DNA from: [Mycobacterium] fortunisiensis
GTDB taxonomy: Bacteria; Actinomycetota; Actinomycetes; Mycobacteriales; Mycobacteriaceae
Assembly (NCBI RefSeq): GCF_019050325.1
Contig: NZ_VOMB01000016.1
Location: forward strand, 62,001 to 126,000
Direction: 5' to 3'
Length of the DNA: 64,000 nt
Shown: positions 1 through 8,646 of the stretch, one piece after another
Numbering within the stretch: the stretch's first letter is position 1
Layout of the letters: each line of letters begins with the position of its first letter
The notes under the pieces: model-generated
Database searches by the model: none
What the model saw: the letters and a program-made list of their open reading frames with translations, nothing else
Told to the model about the DNA's origin: nothing
Position numbers and translations under genes: made by a program

Positions 1-247
1 CGAACCCGACGAGCGTCCGGAACTGGCGCCCTCGGCCTTCGTGTTCATGGCAGAGGAGGCCGCCAAGGCCGCCACCATGGCCGTGCACGTCCAGGGTGGG
101 CTGGGGGTGTCCGCGGAGGCTGCGGCCACCGCGTACCTGGTGCGGGCCCGCGGCTGGGCGCTGGCCGGTGGCGATCCGGGTGCCACCGCAGTGCGTATCG
201 GTCAGATCGTCGCGGCTCGTGAGAGCCGGGAAGTCACAAAGGTTTAG
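1..247 (+). CDS. Acyl-CoA dehydrogenase, C-terminal fragment (cut by window start)
   Basis: The reading frame is open from base 2 and ends with TAG at 245-247, giving about 81 residues. It has the C-terminal helix pattern of acyl-CoA dehydrogenases: a long Ala-rich helix, then HVQGGLGVSAEAAATAY, where family members usually show a Gly-rich stretch near the FAD/substrate site. The N-terminal part lies outside the window. The next acyl-CoA dehydrogenase gene starts 11 bases later, so the two are probably one operon and may form an alpha2beta2 heterotetramer, as known for mycobacterial FadE pairs. That pairing is inference from adjacency. Substrate unknown. Confidence 0.85.
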   Translation, partial: EPDERPELAPSAFVFMAEEAAKAATMAVHVQGGLGVSAEAAATAYLVRARGWALAGGDPGATAVRIGQIVAARESREVTKV

Positions 248-257
248 GGGAACAAGC

Positions 258-1439
258 GTGGATTTCTCAGTAGTTGAGCTGTCGGCCGAGGACGAGGCGT
301 TCCGCACCGAGGTCCGGGAATTCCTGTCCAGCGTGGTGACCGAGGACGTCATCCGCCGTGATCGCGAAACCGGTGACAACTTCGACGAGGGCGTGCACCT
401 GGCCTTGGCGGCCCGCGGGTATCTGGAGAAAGAATGGAAGACCGAGGCCGACGGTGGCTTCTCCCGGGTACGCCGGCGGATCTGGGAGCTGGAGAAGCGG
501 CGCGCCGAGGTGCCCTGGGTGACGTGGGGGACCACCTCGATGGTGGCCCGATCGGTGGCGAAGTTCGCCGCGCCGGAGATCCGTGACGACGTACTGCGTG
601 GGGTGTTCGACGGCACTGTGCGGCTGTGCCTGGGCTACACCGAACCCGAGGGCGGCTCCGACGTGGCCACCTGTAAGACGCGTGCTGTTCGGGAAGCGGA
701 TGGGGCGAGCTGGATCATTAATGGCTCCAAGATGTTCACCACCGGTGCGCACAACTGCAAGTACGTCTTCCTGATCACCAACACCGATCCGGACGCACCG
801 AAGCACAAGAGTCTCACCATGTTCCTGGTGCCGCTGGACCTCCCGGGCATCGAGATCCAGGGCATCCGCACCGTCGACGGTGACCGCACCAACATCGTCT
901 ACTACTCCGACGTGCGGGTGGACGACAAGTACCGCCTCGGCGACGTCAACGGTGGGTGGACCGTGGTGCGCGAACCACTGGATGCCGAGCACGGGGCCGT
1001 CGCGGCCGCCGACGACGGACTCGCCGATGTCGCGATCATGATGCATCAGGCCGGATTCATGGCCGAGGCCACCGACAACGTCGCGGCGTTGGTGGGCCGG
1101 GCGGGCGCCATCGACGACGGGTCCGTGGCATATCGGTTGGGACGCAGCGTGGCCCGGCTTGAGGCGTCACTGTCGTCACCGAGCATCTTCGGTCGGGTGG
1201 CCCTGGCGCAGACCATGCGTGACGTCGCACCGGATCTGATGGACATCGCGGGATCGATTGCTGCACTGCCGGTCGGGGCCGACGGGGGAGCCGACGACCG
1301 CAGTGAGTACGTGTACCGGTTTGCCCCGCTGGTCGGCATCTACGGCGGCACGCTCGAGGTGTTCCGCAACATGATCGCCCAGCACGTGCTCGGGCTGGGC
1401 AAGCCGAATTATTCGGCGCCCAAGGCGAAGGCGTCCTGA
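258..1439 (+). CDS. Acyl-CoA dehydrogenase (FadE family)
   Basis: Predicted 393-residue FAD-dependent acyl-CoA dehydrogenase catalysing alpha,beta-desaturation of an acyl-CoA. Visible family signatures are GYTEPEGGSDVA in the middle domain (FAD/substrate binding), a following INGSKMFTTGA segment, and near the C terminus YGGTLEVFRNMIAQHVLGLG, typical of the last helices. The frame is open upstream, but GTG at 258 is preferred: AGGGGAA lies 7 bases before it and the protein then begins with the usual N-terminal helix. It follows the truncated dehydrogenase with an 11-base gap. Natural substrate cannot be assigned; the catabolic island beginning at 5 kb makes a ring- or side-chain-derived CoA ester plausible. 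Confidence 0.88.
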   Translation: MDFSVVELSAEDEAFRTEVREFLSSVVTEDVIRRDRETGDNFDEGVHLALAARGYLEKEWKTEADGGFSRVRRRIWELEKRRAEVPWVTWGTTSMVARSVAKFAAPEIRDDVLRGVFDGTVRLCLGYTEPEGGSDVATCKTRAVREADGASWIINGSKMFTTGAHNCKYVFLITNTDPDAPKHKSLTMFLVPLDLPGIEIQGIRTVDGDRTNIVYYSDVRVDDKYRLGDVNGGWTVVREPLDAEHGAVAAADDGLADVAIMMHQAGFMAEATDNVAALVGRAGAIDDGSVAYRLGRSVARLEASLSSPSIFGRVALAQTMRDVAPDLMDIAGSIAALPVGADGGADDRSEYVYRFAPLVGIYGGTLEVFRNMIAQHVLGLGKPNYSAPKAKAS

Positions 1440-1462
1440 GTCGGGAACCACCCCTTGACCAA

Positions 1463-1527
1463 CCGCCGAAACGGCATTCCGGCAGCAAAAGTGCGAGTAG
1501 CGGGCTGCTGGAATGCCGTTTCGGCGG
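1463..1527. repeat. Intergenic hairpin repeat, family A, copy 1
   Basis: A 65-base element lies between the convergent dehydrogenase and MMPL genes. Its ends are perfect 18-base inverted arms (CCGCCGAAACGGCATTCC and its complement), and the stem continues imperfectly inwards through GGCAGC / GCTGCT. The loop contains GTGCGAG. A second copy at 11354-11417 is in the opposite orientation, including the loop. The position between two convergent stop codons fits a bidirectional terminator; the conserved loop fits a dispersed repeat. Confidence 0.85.
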
Positions 1528-1536
1528 AATGGGTGG

Positions 1537-3834
1537 TCAGACTTCGGTCAGTTGCTTGTTGAGCTGATCACCCTCGATGTCGAGGTTGGGCAGGACACGC
1601 TCCAGTCGCCTGGGCAGCCACCAGGCCTTCTCGCCCAGCATCGACATCACGGCCGGCACGATGGCCATCCGCACCACGAAGGCATCGATCAGCACACCGA
1701 AGGCCAGGGCGAAGCCGATCTGCTTGATCATCGGATCGCCGTTGAAGACGAACCCGGCGAACACCGACATCATGATCACCGCGGCGGCCACCACCACCCG
1801 ACTGGCCTGGGTGAAGCCATGGGTCACGGCGTCATCGCCGCGATGACCGTGCACATGTGCCTCCTTCATCGAGGACACCAGGAACACCTGATAGTCCATC
1901 GCGAGGCCGTACAGCACACCGATCACGATGATCGGCAGCAGGCTCAGGATCGGTCCCGTCGCGCTCAAGCCGAACAGTTGCTGGAACCAACCCCATTGGA
2001 ACAGTGCGGTGGTGGCACCGAAGGTAGCCAGCACGCTGAGCAGGAACCCGACGGTGGCCTTGACCGGCACCGCGATCGACCGGAACACCACCAACAGCAC
2101 CAGCAGGGACAGTCCGACGACCACGCCGATGTAGAGCGGCACCGCCTGTGCGAGCCGGTCGGTGGTGTCGACACCCATCGCGGTGATACCGGTGACCCCG
2201 AGGTCGACGTTGTGCAGTTCGGTCAGCGGGCCGGCATGGGCCCGGATGTCGCGGACCAGCTGAGCCGTCGCGTCATCGGTGGGACCGGTGCTGGGCACCA
2301 CCGAGAACAGGGCGAATTCCTCGTTGTCGCTGACCTTTTGCAGGCTCACCGATTCCACACCGGACAGCCGTCGCAGATCGTTGTTGGTGTCCACCAGGTC
2401 AGCCGTGGTGAGCTTGCCGTGACCGGCCGCGGGTTCGGCGACCACCACCAGCGGCCCGTTGTAGCCGTCGCCGTAATGGGTGGCGACCAGGTCGTAGCTC
2501 TCCCGCTGCGGTGTGCCCTGGTTGTAGCTGGCGCCGGCGGGCAGCCCCATCGACATGTTCAGCGCCGGCAACGCCAGCAGCGCGGCGATCAGCACACCGC
2601 CGATCGCGACCGGGACCCGGTGGCGCAACACCGCGCCCACCCATGCGGTCGCAAAACGGTGGTTTGTTCCGTTTTCGGTGGCTTGTGCACTGCGGGCCTT
2701 GTCCGAGCAGATGCGCTCACCGACCAGGCCGAGCAGTGCGGGTAGCAGCGTGAGCGCGGCGGCCACGGCCATCACCACGGTGGCAGCGGCAGCCAGTGCC
2801 ATCGGTGTGAGCAGCGAGATGCCGACCACTGTCAGCGCCACCAGTGCGATCACCACGGTGGTGCCGGCGAAAATCACTGCGCTACCGGCTGTTCCGAGGG
2901 CGCGTCCGGTGGCCTCGGCGGCGCTGAGGCCATTGTCGATGATCAGCCGGCGTTGGCGGTTGACGATGAACATCGCGTAGTCGATGCCGACCGCCAGGCC
3001 CAGCATCAACGCCAGCACGGCAGTCATCGACTGCATGTTGACCAGGTGCGAGAACAGGAAGGTGCCGCCCACTCCCACCGCCACCGAGCTCAGTGCGGTG
3101 GCCAGCGGCAAACCGGCGGCCACCAGCGAGCCGAGCGTGACCACCAGCACCATGGCGGCGACGGCAAGACCGACAACCTCACCGACACCGACGATCTCGG
3201 GCATCTCGACCATGCTGGCCGAGGGCAGCACGCTGACGCCGGTGGTGGACACCGCCTCGCGCGCCGCGTCGACGGCGGCTTCGACGGTGCCCGTCGGCAG
3301 TTCGGCAGTCTGCTTGTCGAACTGGAATTGGTAGAGCGCGGCCGCGCCGTCACCGGAAATCAACACTCCGGGAACGGGTTGGCCGTTGACGATCAGAGGT
3401 TTCGGGGTGTCGGGCCGGCTGGTCGCGGCCTCGGCCCGGGCGACCGCGGCCGCGGCGGTCAGCGTCGGGCTGGCCGGGCCTTTGGCCAGCTCGGCCTGGG
3501 CGAGGGCGCGCGGGTCCAGCACGTGATCGGAACGTGAGATCGAATCCACGGCGCGCAGCAGTCCGTCGCGGTTGGCGCCGTCGTCCATGCGTTGACCGGC
3601 GGGCGCGGCGAAGGCGATCAGTCCCTGGCCGCCCGAGGATTCCGGCAGCCGCTGCGCGAGGTCGTCGATGACTTCTTGCGCCGGCGTGCCGTTGATGCGC
3701 ATCTCGTTCGAGATCTTCGGCGGGTTGGTCACGAGCAGACCCGCCACGATGGCGATCAGCGCGAGCCAACCGCCGATCACGAGCCAGGGCCGGCCGAACG
3801 CAAACCGCCCCAGCCGATACAGATAGGTGGACAT
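1537..3834 (-). CDS. MMPL-family RND transporter
   Basis: A 765-residue inner-membrane transporter of the MMPL branch of the RND superfamily. The layout is an N-terminal membrane helix (about residues 17-37), a periplasmic domain, a block of helices, a second periplasmic domain and a second block. The two family signatures are visible as GLAVGIDYAMFIVNRQRR in the first block and YGLAMDYQVFLVSSMKEAH in the second; their Asp-Tyr pairs carry the proton relay in characterised MmpL proteins. ATG at 3834 gives the expected short cytoplasmic N terminus. A TetR gene diverges from it across a candidate operator, so export of a lipid or drug under TetR control is likely. The cargo is unknown. Confidence 0.92.
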   Translation of the reverse strand: MSTYLYRLGRFAFGRPWLVIGGWLALIAIVAGLLVTNPPKISNEMRINGTPAQEVIDDLAQRLPESSGGQGLIAFAAPAGQRMDDGANRDGLLRAVDSISRSDHVLDPRALAQAELAKGPASPTLTAAAAVARAEAATSRPDTPKPLIVNGQPVPGVLISGDGAAALYQFQFDKQTAELPTGTVEAAVDAAREAVSTTGVSVLPSASMVEMPEIVGVGEVVGLAVAAMVLVVTLGSLVAAGLPLATALSSVAVGVGGTFLFSHLVNMQSMTAVLALMLGLAVGIDYAMFIVNRQRRLIIDNGLSAAEATGRALGTAGSAVIFAGTTVVIALVALTVVGISLLTPMALAAAATVVMAVAAALTLLPALLGLVGERICSDKARSAQATENGTNHRFATAWVGAVLRHRVPVAIGGVLIAALLALPALNMSMGLPAGASYNQGTPQRESYDLVATHYGDGYNGPLVVVAEPAAGHGKLTTADLVDTNNDLRRLSGVESVSLQKVSDNEEFALFSVVPSTGPTDDATAQLVRDIRAHAGPLTELHNVDLGVTGITAMGVDTTDRLAQAVPLYIGVVVGLSLLVLLVVFRSIAVPVKATVGFLLSVLATFGATTALFQWGWFQQLFGLSATGPILSLLPIIVIGVLYGLAMDYQVFLVSSMKEAHVHGHRGDDAVTHGFTQASRVVVAAAVIMMSVFAGFVFNGDPMIKQIGFALAFGVLIDAFVVRMAIVPAVMSMLGEKAWWLPRRLERVLPNLDIEGDQLNKQLTEV

Positions 3835-3840
3835 GTAAAT

Positions 3841-3873
3841 GAGAGTAGGCTCTCAATATGGGAGTAGGCTATC
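3841..3873. promoter_or_regulatory. Tandem operator-like repeats between MMPL and TetR genes
   Basis: GAGAGTAGGCTCTC (3841-3854, arms GAGAG/CTCTC) is followed 19 bases later by GGGAGTAGGCTATC (3860-3873), a degenerate second copy. It sits directly upstream of the minus-strand MMPL start at 3834 and before the plus-strand TetR start at 3932. TetR dimers commonly bind such pairs, so this is the best candidate for autoregulation and MMPL repression. Confidence 0.6.
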
Positions 3874-3931
3874 GTTTGTAGCGAACCCCATCCGCGGTGC
3901 ACCGACATGACCTGCGCCACGTCCCCCCGGA

Positions 3932-4531
3932 ATGGATATGCCTGCGAAACCCAGCCGCCGCCGCACCGACGCCTATGCCAACGAGAGCCGTATCGTCGCG
4001 GCGGCCCGCGAAGTCTTCGCCGCGCTGGGCGCGGCCGCCACATTGGCCCAGGTGGCTGCCCGTGCCGGGGTAGGCAACGCGACGTTGTACCGGCATTTTC
4101 CCAACCGTCAGGCCCTGGCGGCCGCGGTCTACGAGGACGCGTTCGCTACCGAGGTGGAGCCGGTGATCCTGGCGCTGATCGACAGCGATGCCCCCCGAGA
4201 GGCGTTCATCGACGTGATCGAACGGTTGGCCGAGCTGATGTACCGACAGCGCCCGCTGGTGCCGTCACTGGACCACCTCACCGAGTTGACGGCCCGGCTG
4301 TTCAGCCGCAAGCACGACCTGCTCGAAACACTGGTGACACAGGGACAAGCAGCCGGGGATCTGCGGTCCGATCTCACCGTCGACGACGTGCCCACGTTCG
4401 TCGCCATGGTCACCGCGGCATCGGTGGCCCTCGACCAACCGCCGCAGCTGCGGCGGCGGTACCTCAGTCTGATGCTCGACGCGCTCAATCCCGCTGACGC
4501 CCAGCCGCTTCCGCCGCTGCCGGAGGTCTAG
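3932..4531 (+). CDS. TetR-family transcriptional regulator
   Basis: A 199-residue TetR-type repressor. Residues about 15-60 form the DNA-binding domain: helix 1 (IVAAAREVFAALGAAATL), then the helix-turn-helix AQVAARAGVGNATLYRHFPNR, which is the classic TetR recognition motif. The remainder is a helical ligand-binding domain with no recognisable specificity. ATG 3932 is used; ATG 3938 is equally possible. It diverges from the MMPL transporter and probably controls it. The last four bases overlap the convergent secreted-protein gene. Confidence 0.9.
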   Translation: MDMPAKPSRRRTDAYANESRIVAAAREVFAALGAAATLAQVAARAGVGNATLYRHFPNRQALAAAVYEDAFATEVEPVILALIDSDAPREAFIDVIERLAELMYRQRPLVPSLDHLTELTARLFSRKHDLLETLVTQGQAAGDLRSDLTVDDVPTFVAMVTAASVALDQPPQLRRRYLSLMLDALNPADAQPLPPLPEV

Positions 4532-4917
4532 CCGGACGGCGCCAGGGTGGGCTGCACCGGAACCAATACCGGCGGTGGCGGATTCGACGGCGCCACCTGC
4601 AGATCGCCGCGGGGCACCAGGCCTTCGGGGACGCGACCGGCCCCGGCGGCCTCACCCGGTGGCGCCTCACACTTCTGCTGGCCTTCGTTCCACACCCCGC
4701 CGCTGTGCCGGCAGCAACCCTTGGTGTCGTCGATCTTTTCCTGCATCGACTCATCGAGCCCGTCGTTGAGCATTTCGGTGCAGGTATCGAAGTCCTCGAT
4801 ATCCCAGACGCCGGGCTCGGCCTGCGCGCCCGGCGGTGTCACGATGACGAACATCGCCGCGGCGGCCATCGTCGCCGCCAACCGCACTGTCCGCCGTACC
4901 AGAGTGGTGATTGCCAT
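4528..4917 (-). CDS. Small secreted protein with conserved-looking cysteines
   Basis: A 129-residue protein with a clear Sec signal peptide: RR near residues 8-9, a hydrophobic stretch and the cleavage site PPGAQA before EPGVWD. The mature part has a Cys in DTCTEML, a CC pair and a further Cys, enough for two disulfides, and ends in a Pro-rich tail. The frame also allows ATG 4944, but ATG 4917 gives a well-formed signal peptide and is preceded by GGGGGCAAG. No function can be assigned. It is probably exported to the cell envelope or medium. Confidence 0.75.
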   Translation of the reverse strand: MAITTLVRRTVRLAATMAAAAMFVIVTPPGAQAEPGVWDIEDFDTCTEMLNDGLDESMQEKIDDTKGCCRHSGGVWNEGQQKCEAPPGEAAGAGRVPEGLVPRGDLQVAPSNPPPPVLVPVQPTLAPSG

Positions 4918-5090
4918 CTTGCCCCCAATGGGCCAGACGCCCATGGCCGAACCCCGTGTCGGGCACAGGCGCAGTTACCGGTATTGAATGCAAATAGTCT
5001 GCGCTCGATACGTCACGGGTACAACCTCGGGCACCGCACGTGTTTGCCGTGGCAAGGTTTCGGCGGATGGGGTTTGACGGCGGCCGAAAT

Positions 5091-6089
5091 CTACAGACGG
5101 AGCAGAGCTTCCACGTTGCCGTGTGCGATGGCGTGCATCTGTTTCTCGGAAAGTGTTGAACCGGTGAGGAACTCGGTGACGTTGTCGCGCTTGACGTAAG
5201 GGTAGTCCTCGGAGTGGATGATTCGGTCGGCACCGAGCTCGGCCACCACATGTGCGAGCTGATGCTGACTGAACATTCCGGATGGCGTCACCCAGATCTG
5301 TTCCCGGTAGTAGTCGCTGACGGCGCGGTCCCGGCCGGGGTTGACGAGCGCAAATGTCTCGTCGAGCCGGTCGAGCCAGAACGCCATCACCTCGCCCCAA
5401 TGTCCGCTGAGCAACTTCAACCCCGGGTGGCGGTCCAACGCGCCGGCCAGGATCAGCCGGACGACGTGGATGCCCGCTTCGGCGTGCCAGCCGAACGCCG
5501 GGCCGGAGAACATCACCGAGACAGCCGCCGGCCAGTCGCCGAAGTAATAGGGCTGTGATACCTGGGGATGAGGCAGGCCGGGGTGCACGTAGATCGGCAG
5601 ATCGACGGCTTCGGCCGCGGCCAGGATCGGCTCGAAACGGGCGTCGTCGAGGAAGAGGCCGTCGAAGGTACCGGCGATCAACGCCCCGACGAAGCCCAGC
5701 TCGCCGACACAGCGACGCAGTTCCTCGGCCGCGGCCCCCGGATCGTAGAGCGGCAGCGTGGCGAAACCCCGAAACCGGTCGGGATGTTCGGAGATCTGTT
5801 GTGCCAGATCATCGTTCACCTGACGGCACAGCTCCACGGACTCGGGTGCGGCCAAGGTGCTGGGGCTGCCGTTGCCATGCGAAACCACCTGGACATCGAT
5901 GCCGACGGCGTCCATGTGGGCCAGCCGGTGACCGCCCAGTCGGGTGGCCGCGTCGCGGTCGTCGTTGAATATCGAACCGAACTCGGCCAGGGCGTCGAGC
6001 GGCAAGCCGCTCGGCGCGCCGCCCAACTGGAGAACCCGCCGGCTCACCTCGGGGTGCTCATAGTGCTCTTCGACGGTGATGATGCGCAT
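5091..6089 (-). CDS. Amidohydrolase, ACMSD / dihydroxybenzoate-decarboxylase type
   Basis: A protein of about 332 residues in the amidohydrolase-2 family (PF04909 type). It opens with MRIITVEEHYEHP, where the usual HxH is ExH, as in resorcylate and dihydroxybenzoate decarboxylases. Later metal-site candidates are His in PIYVHPGLPHP and Asp in IIHSEDYPY. This suggests non-oxidative decarboxylation or hydrolysis of a ring-derived acid rather than amide hydrolysis. ATG 6113 would add eight residues; the start at 6089 matches the family N terminus, but neither has a strong ribosome binding site. It lies just downstream of a second amidohydrolase on the same strand. Substrate unknown. Confidence 0.85.
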   Translation of the reverse strand: MRIITVEEHYEHPEVSRRVLQLGGAPSGLPLDALAEFGSIFNDDRDAATRLGGHRLAHMDAVGIDVQVVSHGNGSPSTLAAPESVELCRQVNDDLAQQISEHPDRFRGFATLPLYDPGAAAEELRRCVGELGFVGALIAGTFDGLFLDDARFEPILAAAEAVDLPIYVHPGLPHPQVSQPYYFGDWPAAVSVMFSGPAFGWHAEAGIHVVRLILAGALDRHPGLKLLSGHWGEVMAFWLDRLDETFALVNPGRDRAVSDYYREQIWVTPSGMFSQHQLAHVVAELGADRIIHSEDYPYVKRDNVTEFLTGSTLSEKQMHAIAHGNVEALLRL

Positions 6090-6157
6090 CCGGCCGGCTT
6101 TTTCCGCGGGCATGGTCGAACGGTACCGCCGATGTCGAAGCGCCGGCGACGAACAGA

Positions 6158-7402
6158 TCAGACCTCGGCGAGCGCAGGCGGGTTGACCGCGTCCGGATCA
6201 GGATTGGCGAGCGGCAGGCCCATGAACCGTCGGGCGTTGTCGCCCATGAAGTCATAGGTGCGCCGGACGCTCATGCCCTCGGCGTACTTCCAGAACCCCT
6301 TGGGTTCGGCCAGCCCTTCGGGATGCGGATAGTCCGAGCCGAACAGCACCTTGTCCCAGCCGACCGTCTCGACCACGTCGGACACACAGCCTTCCCAGAA
6401 CGGGCTGACCCAGACGTTGCGTCGGAACACGTCGTGCGGGTGCTCGGGGAAGTTCTGCGGCATCTTCTTGTACAGGTCTGCGAAATCGTGGAACAGCGGG
6501 AAGATCCAGCTGCTGCCGTTCTCCACGCTGGCGATACGCAGCTTCGGGAACCGGGTCAGGGTGCCGTGACAGATCAGCGCGGTCAGCATGTCGGCGATCT
6601 CGCGGTGCCCGAGCACCATCCAGCGGAATGCGCTCTGCGCCATGAAGTTCTGGGTGTAGGGCGGTTCCCACTTGTTGACGTACTCATCGAGCGGGGGATA
6701 GCTGGCGTGCAGGACGATCGGCAGGCCGGCGGCCTCGACATCACGCCAGAACGGGTCGAACTCCGGCAGGGCAGGGGAGCGCCAGCCGTGCAGCCCGTTG
6801 ACCGGGCCCGGCTTGATCAGGGCGACCTTCGCGCCGTGATCGAGGATCCATTCCAGTTCCCGTTGGGCCGCATCGACTTCGGAGAGGTTGATGATCGGTG
6901 TGGAGAACACCCGGTTCTGGTAGTCGAACGTCCAGTGCTCCAGGATCCACTCGTTGAGCGCATGCACGATCGCCAGGGTCAGCTGCGGGTCGTCGGCACT
7001 GGAGTGCTCGACCAGGCTGCCCAGGGTGGGATAGTTCAACGCCTCGACCACACCCTGGCGGTCCAGTTCCTTGACCCGGGCCTCCGGGTTGCGGGTGGCC
7101 TCGGGCGCGTCGATGGCCCTGCCCTGCATCTCGCGCAGGGTCAGGCCCTCGGTGTTCTCCCCGGCGAAGAACTTCTCGTGCGCGCCGGGTGCGGCCACCC
7201 GTTCGAACGTCGGGTTGGGGATGAAGTCGGTGACCCGGTTGTTGATCACCACCCGGGTCTGACGGCCGATCTGGGCGTACTGCACCGCGCGTGCGTACTT
7301 CTCCGGCAGGAATTTGGTCAGCGCGTCGCCAGTTTCGTACATGTGCTGGTCGGCATCGAAAATCGGTGCGTCACGGAACTGTTCGGTGGCTTGGTCAGAC
7401 AT
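6158..7402 (-). CDS. Amidohydrolase family protein (metal-dependent)
   Basis: A 414-residue amidohydrolase-2 protein. The N terminus contains IFDADQHMYE, with Asp and His at the first metal-binding position, followed by His in PIVLHASYPP, His in LICHGTL and Asp in LFGSDYPHPEG near the C-terminal barrel end. Such long relatives are common in mycobacterial catabolic clusters next to thiolase/DUF35 genes. It follows the thiolase gene by about 90 bases, across a hairpin that could partly terminate transcription. Together with the smaller amidohydrolase downstream it may process a decarboxylated or ring-opened intermediate, which is inference. Confidence 0.87.
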   Translation of the reverse strand: MSDQATEQFRDAPIFDADQHMYETGDALTKFLPEKYARAVQYAQIGRQTRVVINNRVTDFIPNPTFERVAAPGAHEKFFAGENTEGLTLREMQGRAIDAPEATRNPEARVKELDRQGVVEALNYPTLGSLVEHSSADDPQLTLAIVHALNEWILEHWTFDYQNRVFSTPIINLSEVDAAQRELEWILDHGAKVALIKPGPVNGLHGWRSPALPEFDPFWRDVEAAGLPIVLHASYPPLDEYVNKWEPPYTQNFMAQSAFRWMVLGHREIADMLTALICHGTLTRFPKLRIASVENGSSWIFPLFHDFADLYKKMPQNFPEHPHDVFRRNVWVSPFWEGCVSDVVETVGWDKVLFGSDYPHPEGLAEPKGFWKYAEGMSVRRTYDFMGDNARRFMGLPLANPDPDAVNPPALAEV

Positions 7403-7424
7403 GGTGGTGGTTCCTTTTCTCCCG

Positions 7425-7482
7425 CGAGCAGACAGTTAGGCACCCCAAATGGGGCTCGGGAGGGTACCTAAGTGTCTGCTCG
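7425..7482. repeat. Intergenic hairpin repeat, family B, copy 1
   Basis: Outer arms CGAGCAGACAGTTAGGCACC and a complement ending TGTCTGCTCG pair over about 20 positions with two mismatches, enclosing an inner CCCC-AAAT-GGGG hairpin. It lies between the thiolase and amidohydrolase genes. Related elements with the same CGAGCAGAC ends are at 33412-33469 and 45357-45416. Intergenic terminator or mRNA-processing hairpin is likely. Confidence 0.75.
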
Positions 7483-7492
7483 GCCATGAAAG

Positions 7493-8638
7493 TCAGAGGG
7501 TCAGAACGGTGGCTCCGGCAGTGCCGGGAGCGCCGTAGAGCTGGGCGAAGCCGACGCGCGGGTTGCCGGGCACCTGCCGGTCGCCGGCCTCGCCGCGCAA
7601 TTGCCGTACCAGTTCGTGGATCTGGCGCAGACCGGAGGCGCCGATCGGTTCGCCGTTGGCGATCAGGCCGCCGTCGGTGTTGACCGGCAGCGAGCCGCCG
7701 ATCTCGGTGGCGCCGTCGGCCAGCAGCTTCTCCTGGTCGCCGTCGGCGCAGAATCCGCATTCGGCCATGTGGATGATCTCGGCCCCCGCGTCGGTGTCCT
7801 GCAACTGCACGACATCGACGTCTTCCGGTGCCACCCCGGCCTTTTCGAACGCGGCGCGCGCGGCATACACCGTCGGAGCGACGTCTTCCTCCACCGGGGC
7901 GCAGGTGGTATTGACCTCGTACGCGCCGTAACGGCGAGTCCTGACTTCGACCGCCTTCAGGTACACCGGCTTGTCGGTGTAGCGGTGGGCGATGTCGGCC
8001 CGGCACATCACCACCGCGGCCGCACCCTCGTCGGGAGCGCAGAACATGTACTGCGTCAGCGGGTAGTTCAGCATGGTCGAGTTGAGGATGTCGTCCTCGG
8101 AGATCGGCTTGCGCCGGAACGCATTCGGGTTCAGCGCGCCGTTGCGGAAGTTCTTGTTGGCCACCTTGGCCAGCGTGCGCGCCGAGATGTTGTGCTCGTG
8201 CAGGTAGCGGTTCGCCTTCATCCCGAAGAACTGCGTGGTGAGGTACTGGCCGTTCTCCGCGTACCAGCTGGGCATCCCCACCAGGGCCGGATCCTCGGTG
8301 AATGCGCCACGGGGGTGCTTGTCCAGGCCGACGGCGATGCCGATGTCGTAGTCGCCCAGCCGGATCCCGTCGGCGCAGGCCTTGGTGGCACTTGCCGCGG
8401 TGGCACACGCGTTGAACACGTTGGTGAACGGGATACCGGTCAGCCCGACCATGCCGACGATGGCGTCCGGGTTGGCCACCGTCCAGCTGCCACCGGCCGC
8501 CGCGCCGATGTCCTTCCATTCCACGCCGGCGTCGGCCACCGCGGAAAAGATGGCGTCGACACCCATCTGCATCGCGGTCTTGCCCTCGAAGCGGCCGAAC
8601 GGGTGGATGCCGACACCGATGATGGCTACGTCGTTCAT
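7493..8638 (-). CDS. Thiolase-superfamily lipid-transfer protein (Ltp-type, probable retro-aldolase subunit)
   Basis: A 381-residue thiolase-fold protein. The nucleophile position is kept as Cys78 in NVFNACATAAS, and GGLIANGEPIGASG marks the second half. The usual His-containing HDxF motif is QDTDAGAE, and the C-terminal catalytic Cys-Gly motif reads QLYGAPGTAG with no cysteine. These changes are seen in Ltp-type proteins that cleave side-chain beta-hydroxyacyl-CoAs with a DUF35 partner rather than acting as thiolases. That partner is encoded 8 bases upstream (8647-9087). A retro-aldol or C-C cleavage role in the island is therefore preferred over plain acetyl-CoA acetyltransferase. Substrate unknown. 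Confidence 0.85.
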   Translation of the reverse strand: MNDVAIIGVGIHPFGRFEGKTAMQMGVDAIFSAVADAGVEWKDIGAAAGGSWTVANPDAIVGMVGLTGIPFTNVFNACATAASATKACADGIRLGDYDIGIAVGLDKHPRGAFTEDPALVGMPSWYAENGQYLTTQFFGMKANRYLHEHNISARTLAKVANKNFRNGALNPNAFRRKPISEDDILNSTMLNYPLTQYMFCAPDEGAAAVVMCRADIAHRYTDKPVYLKAVEVRTRRYGAYEVNTTCAPVEEDVAPTVYAARAAFEKAGVAPEDVDVVQLQDTDAGAEIIHMAECGFCADGDQEKLLADGATEIGGSLPVNTDGGLIANGEPIGASGLRQIHELVRQLRGEAGDRQVPGNPRVGFAQLYGAPGTAGATVLTL

Positions 8639-8646
8639 ATGGCTCC

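Noticed and set aside
1513-2745. A 410-residue open frame on the plus strand opposite the MMPL gene
   Set aside because: It is His/Gln-rich with a composition expected of the antisense of a GC-rich gene, has no domain, and the minus-strand MMPL gene is unambiguous.
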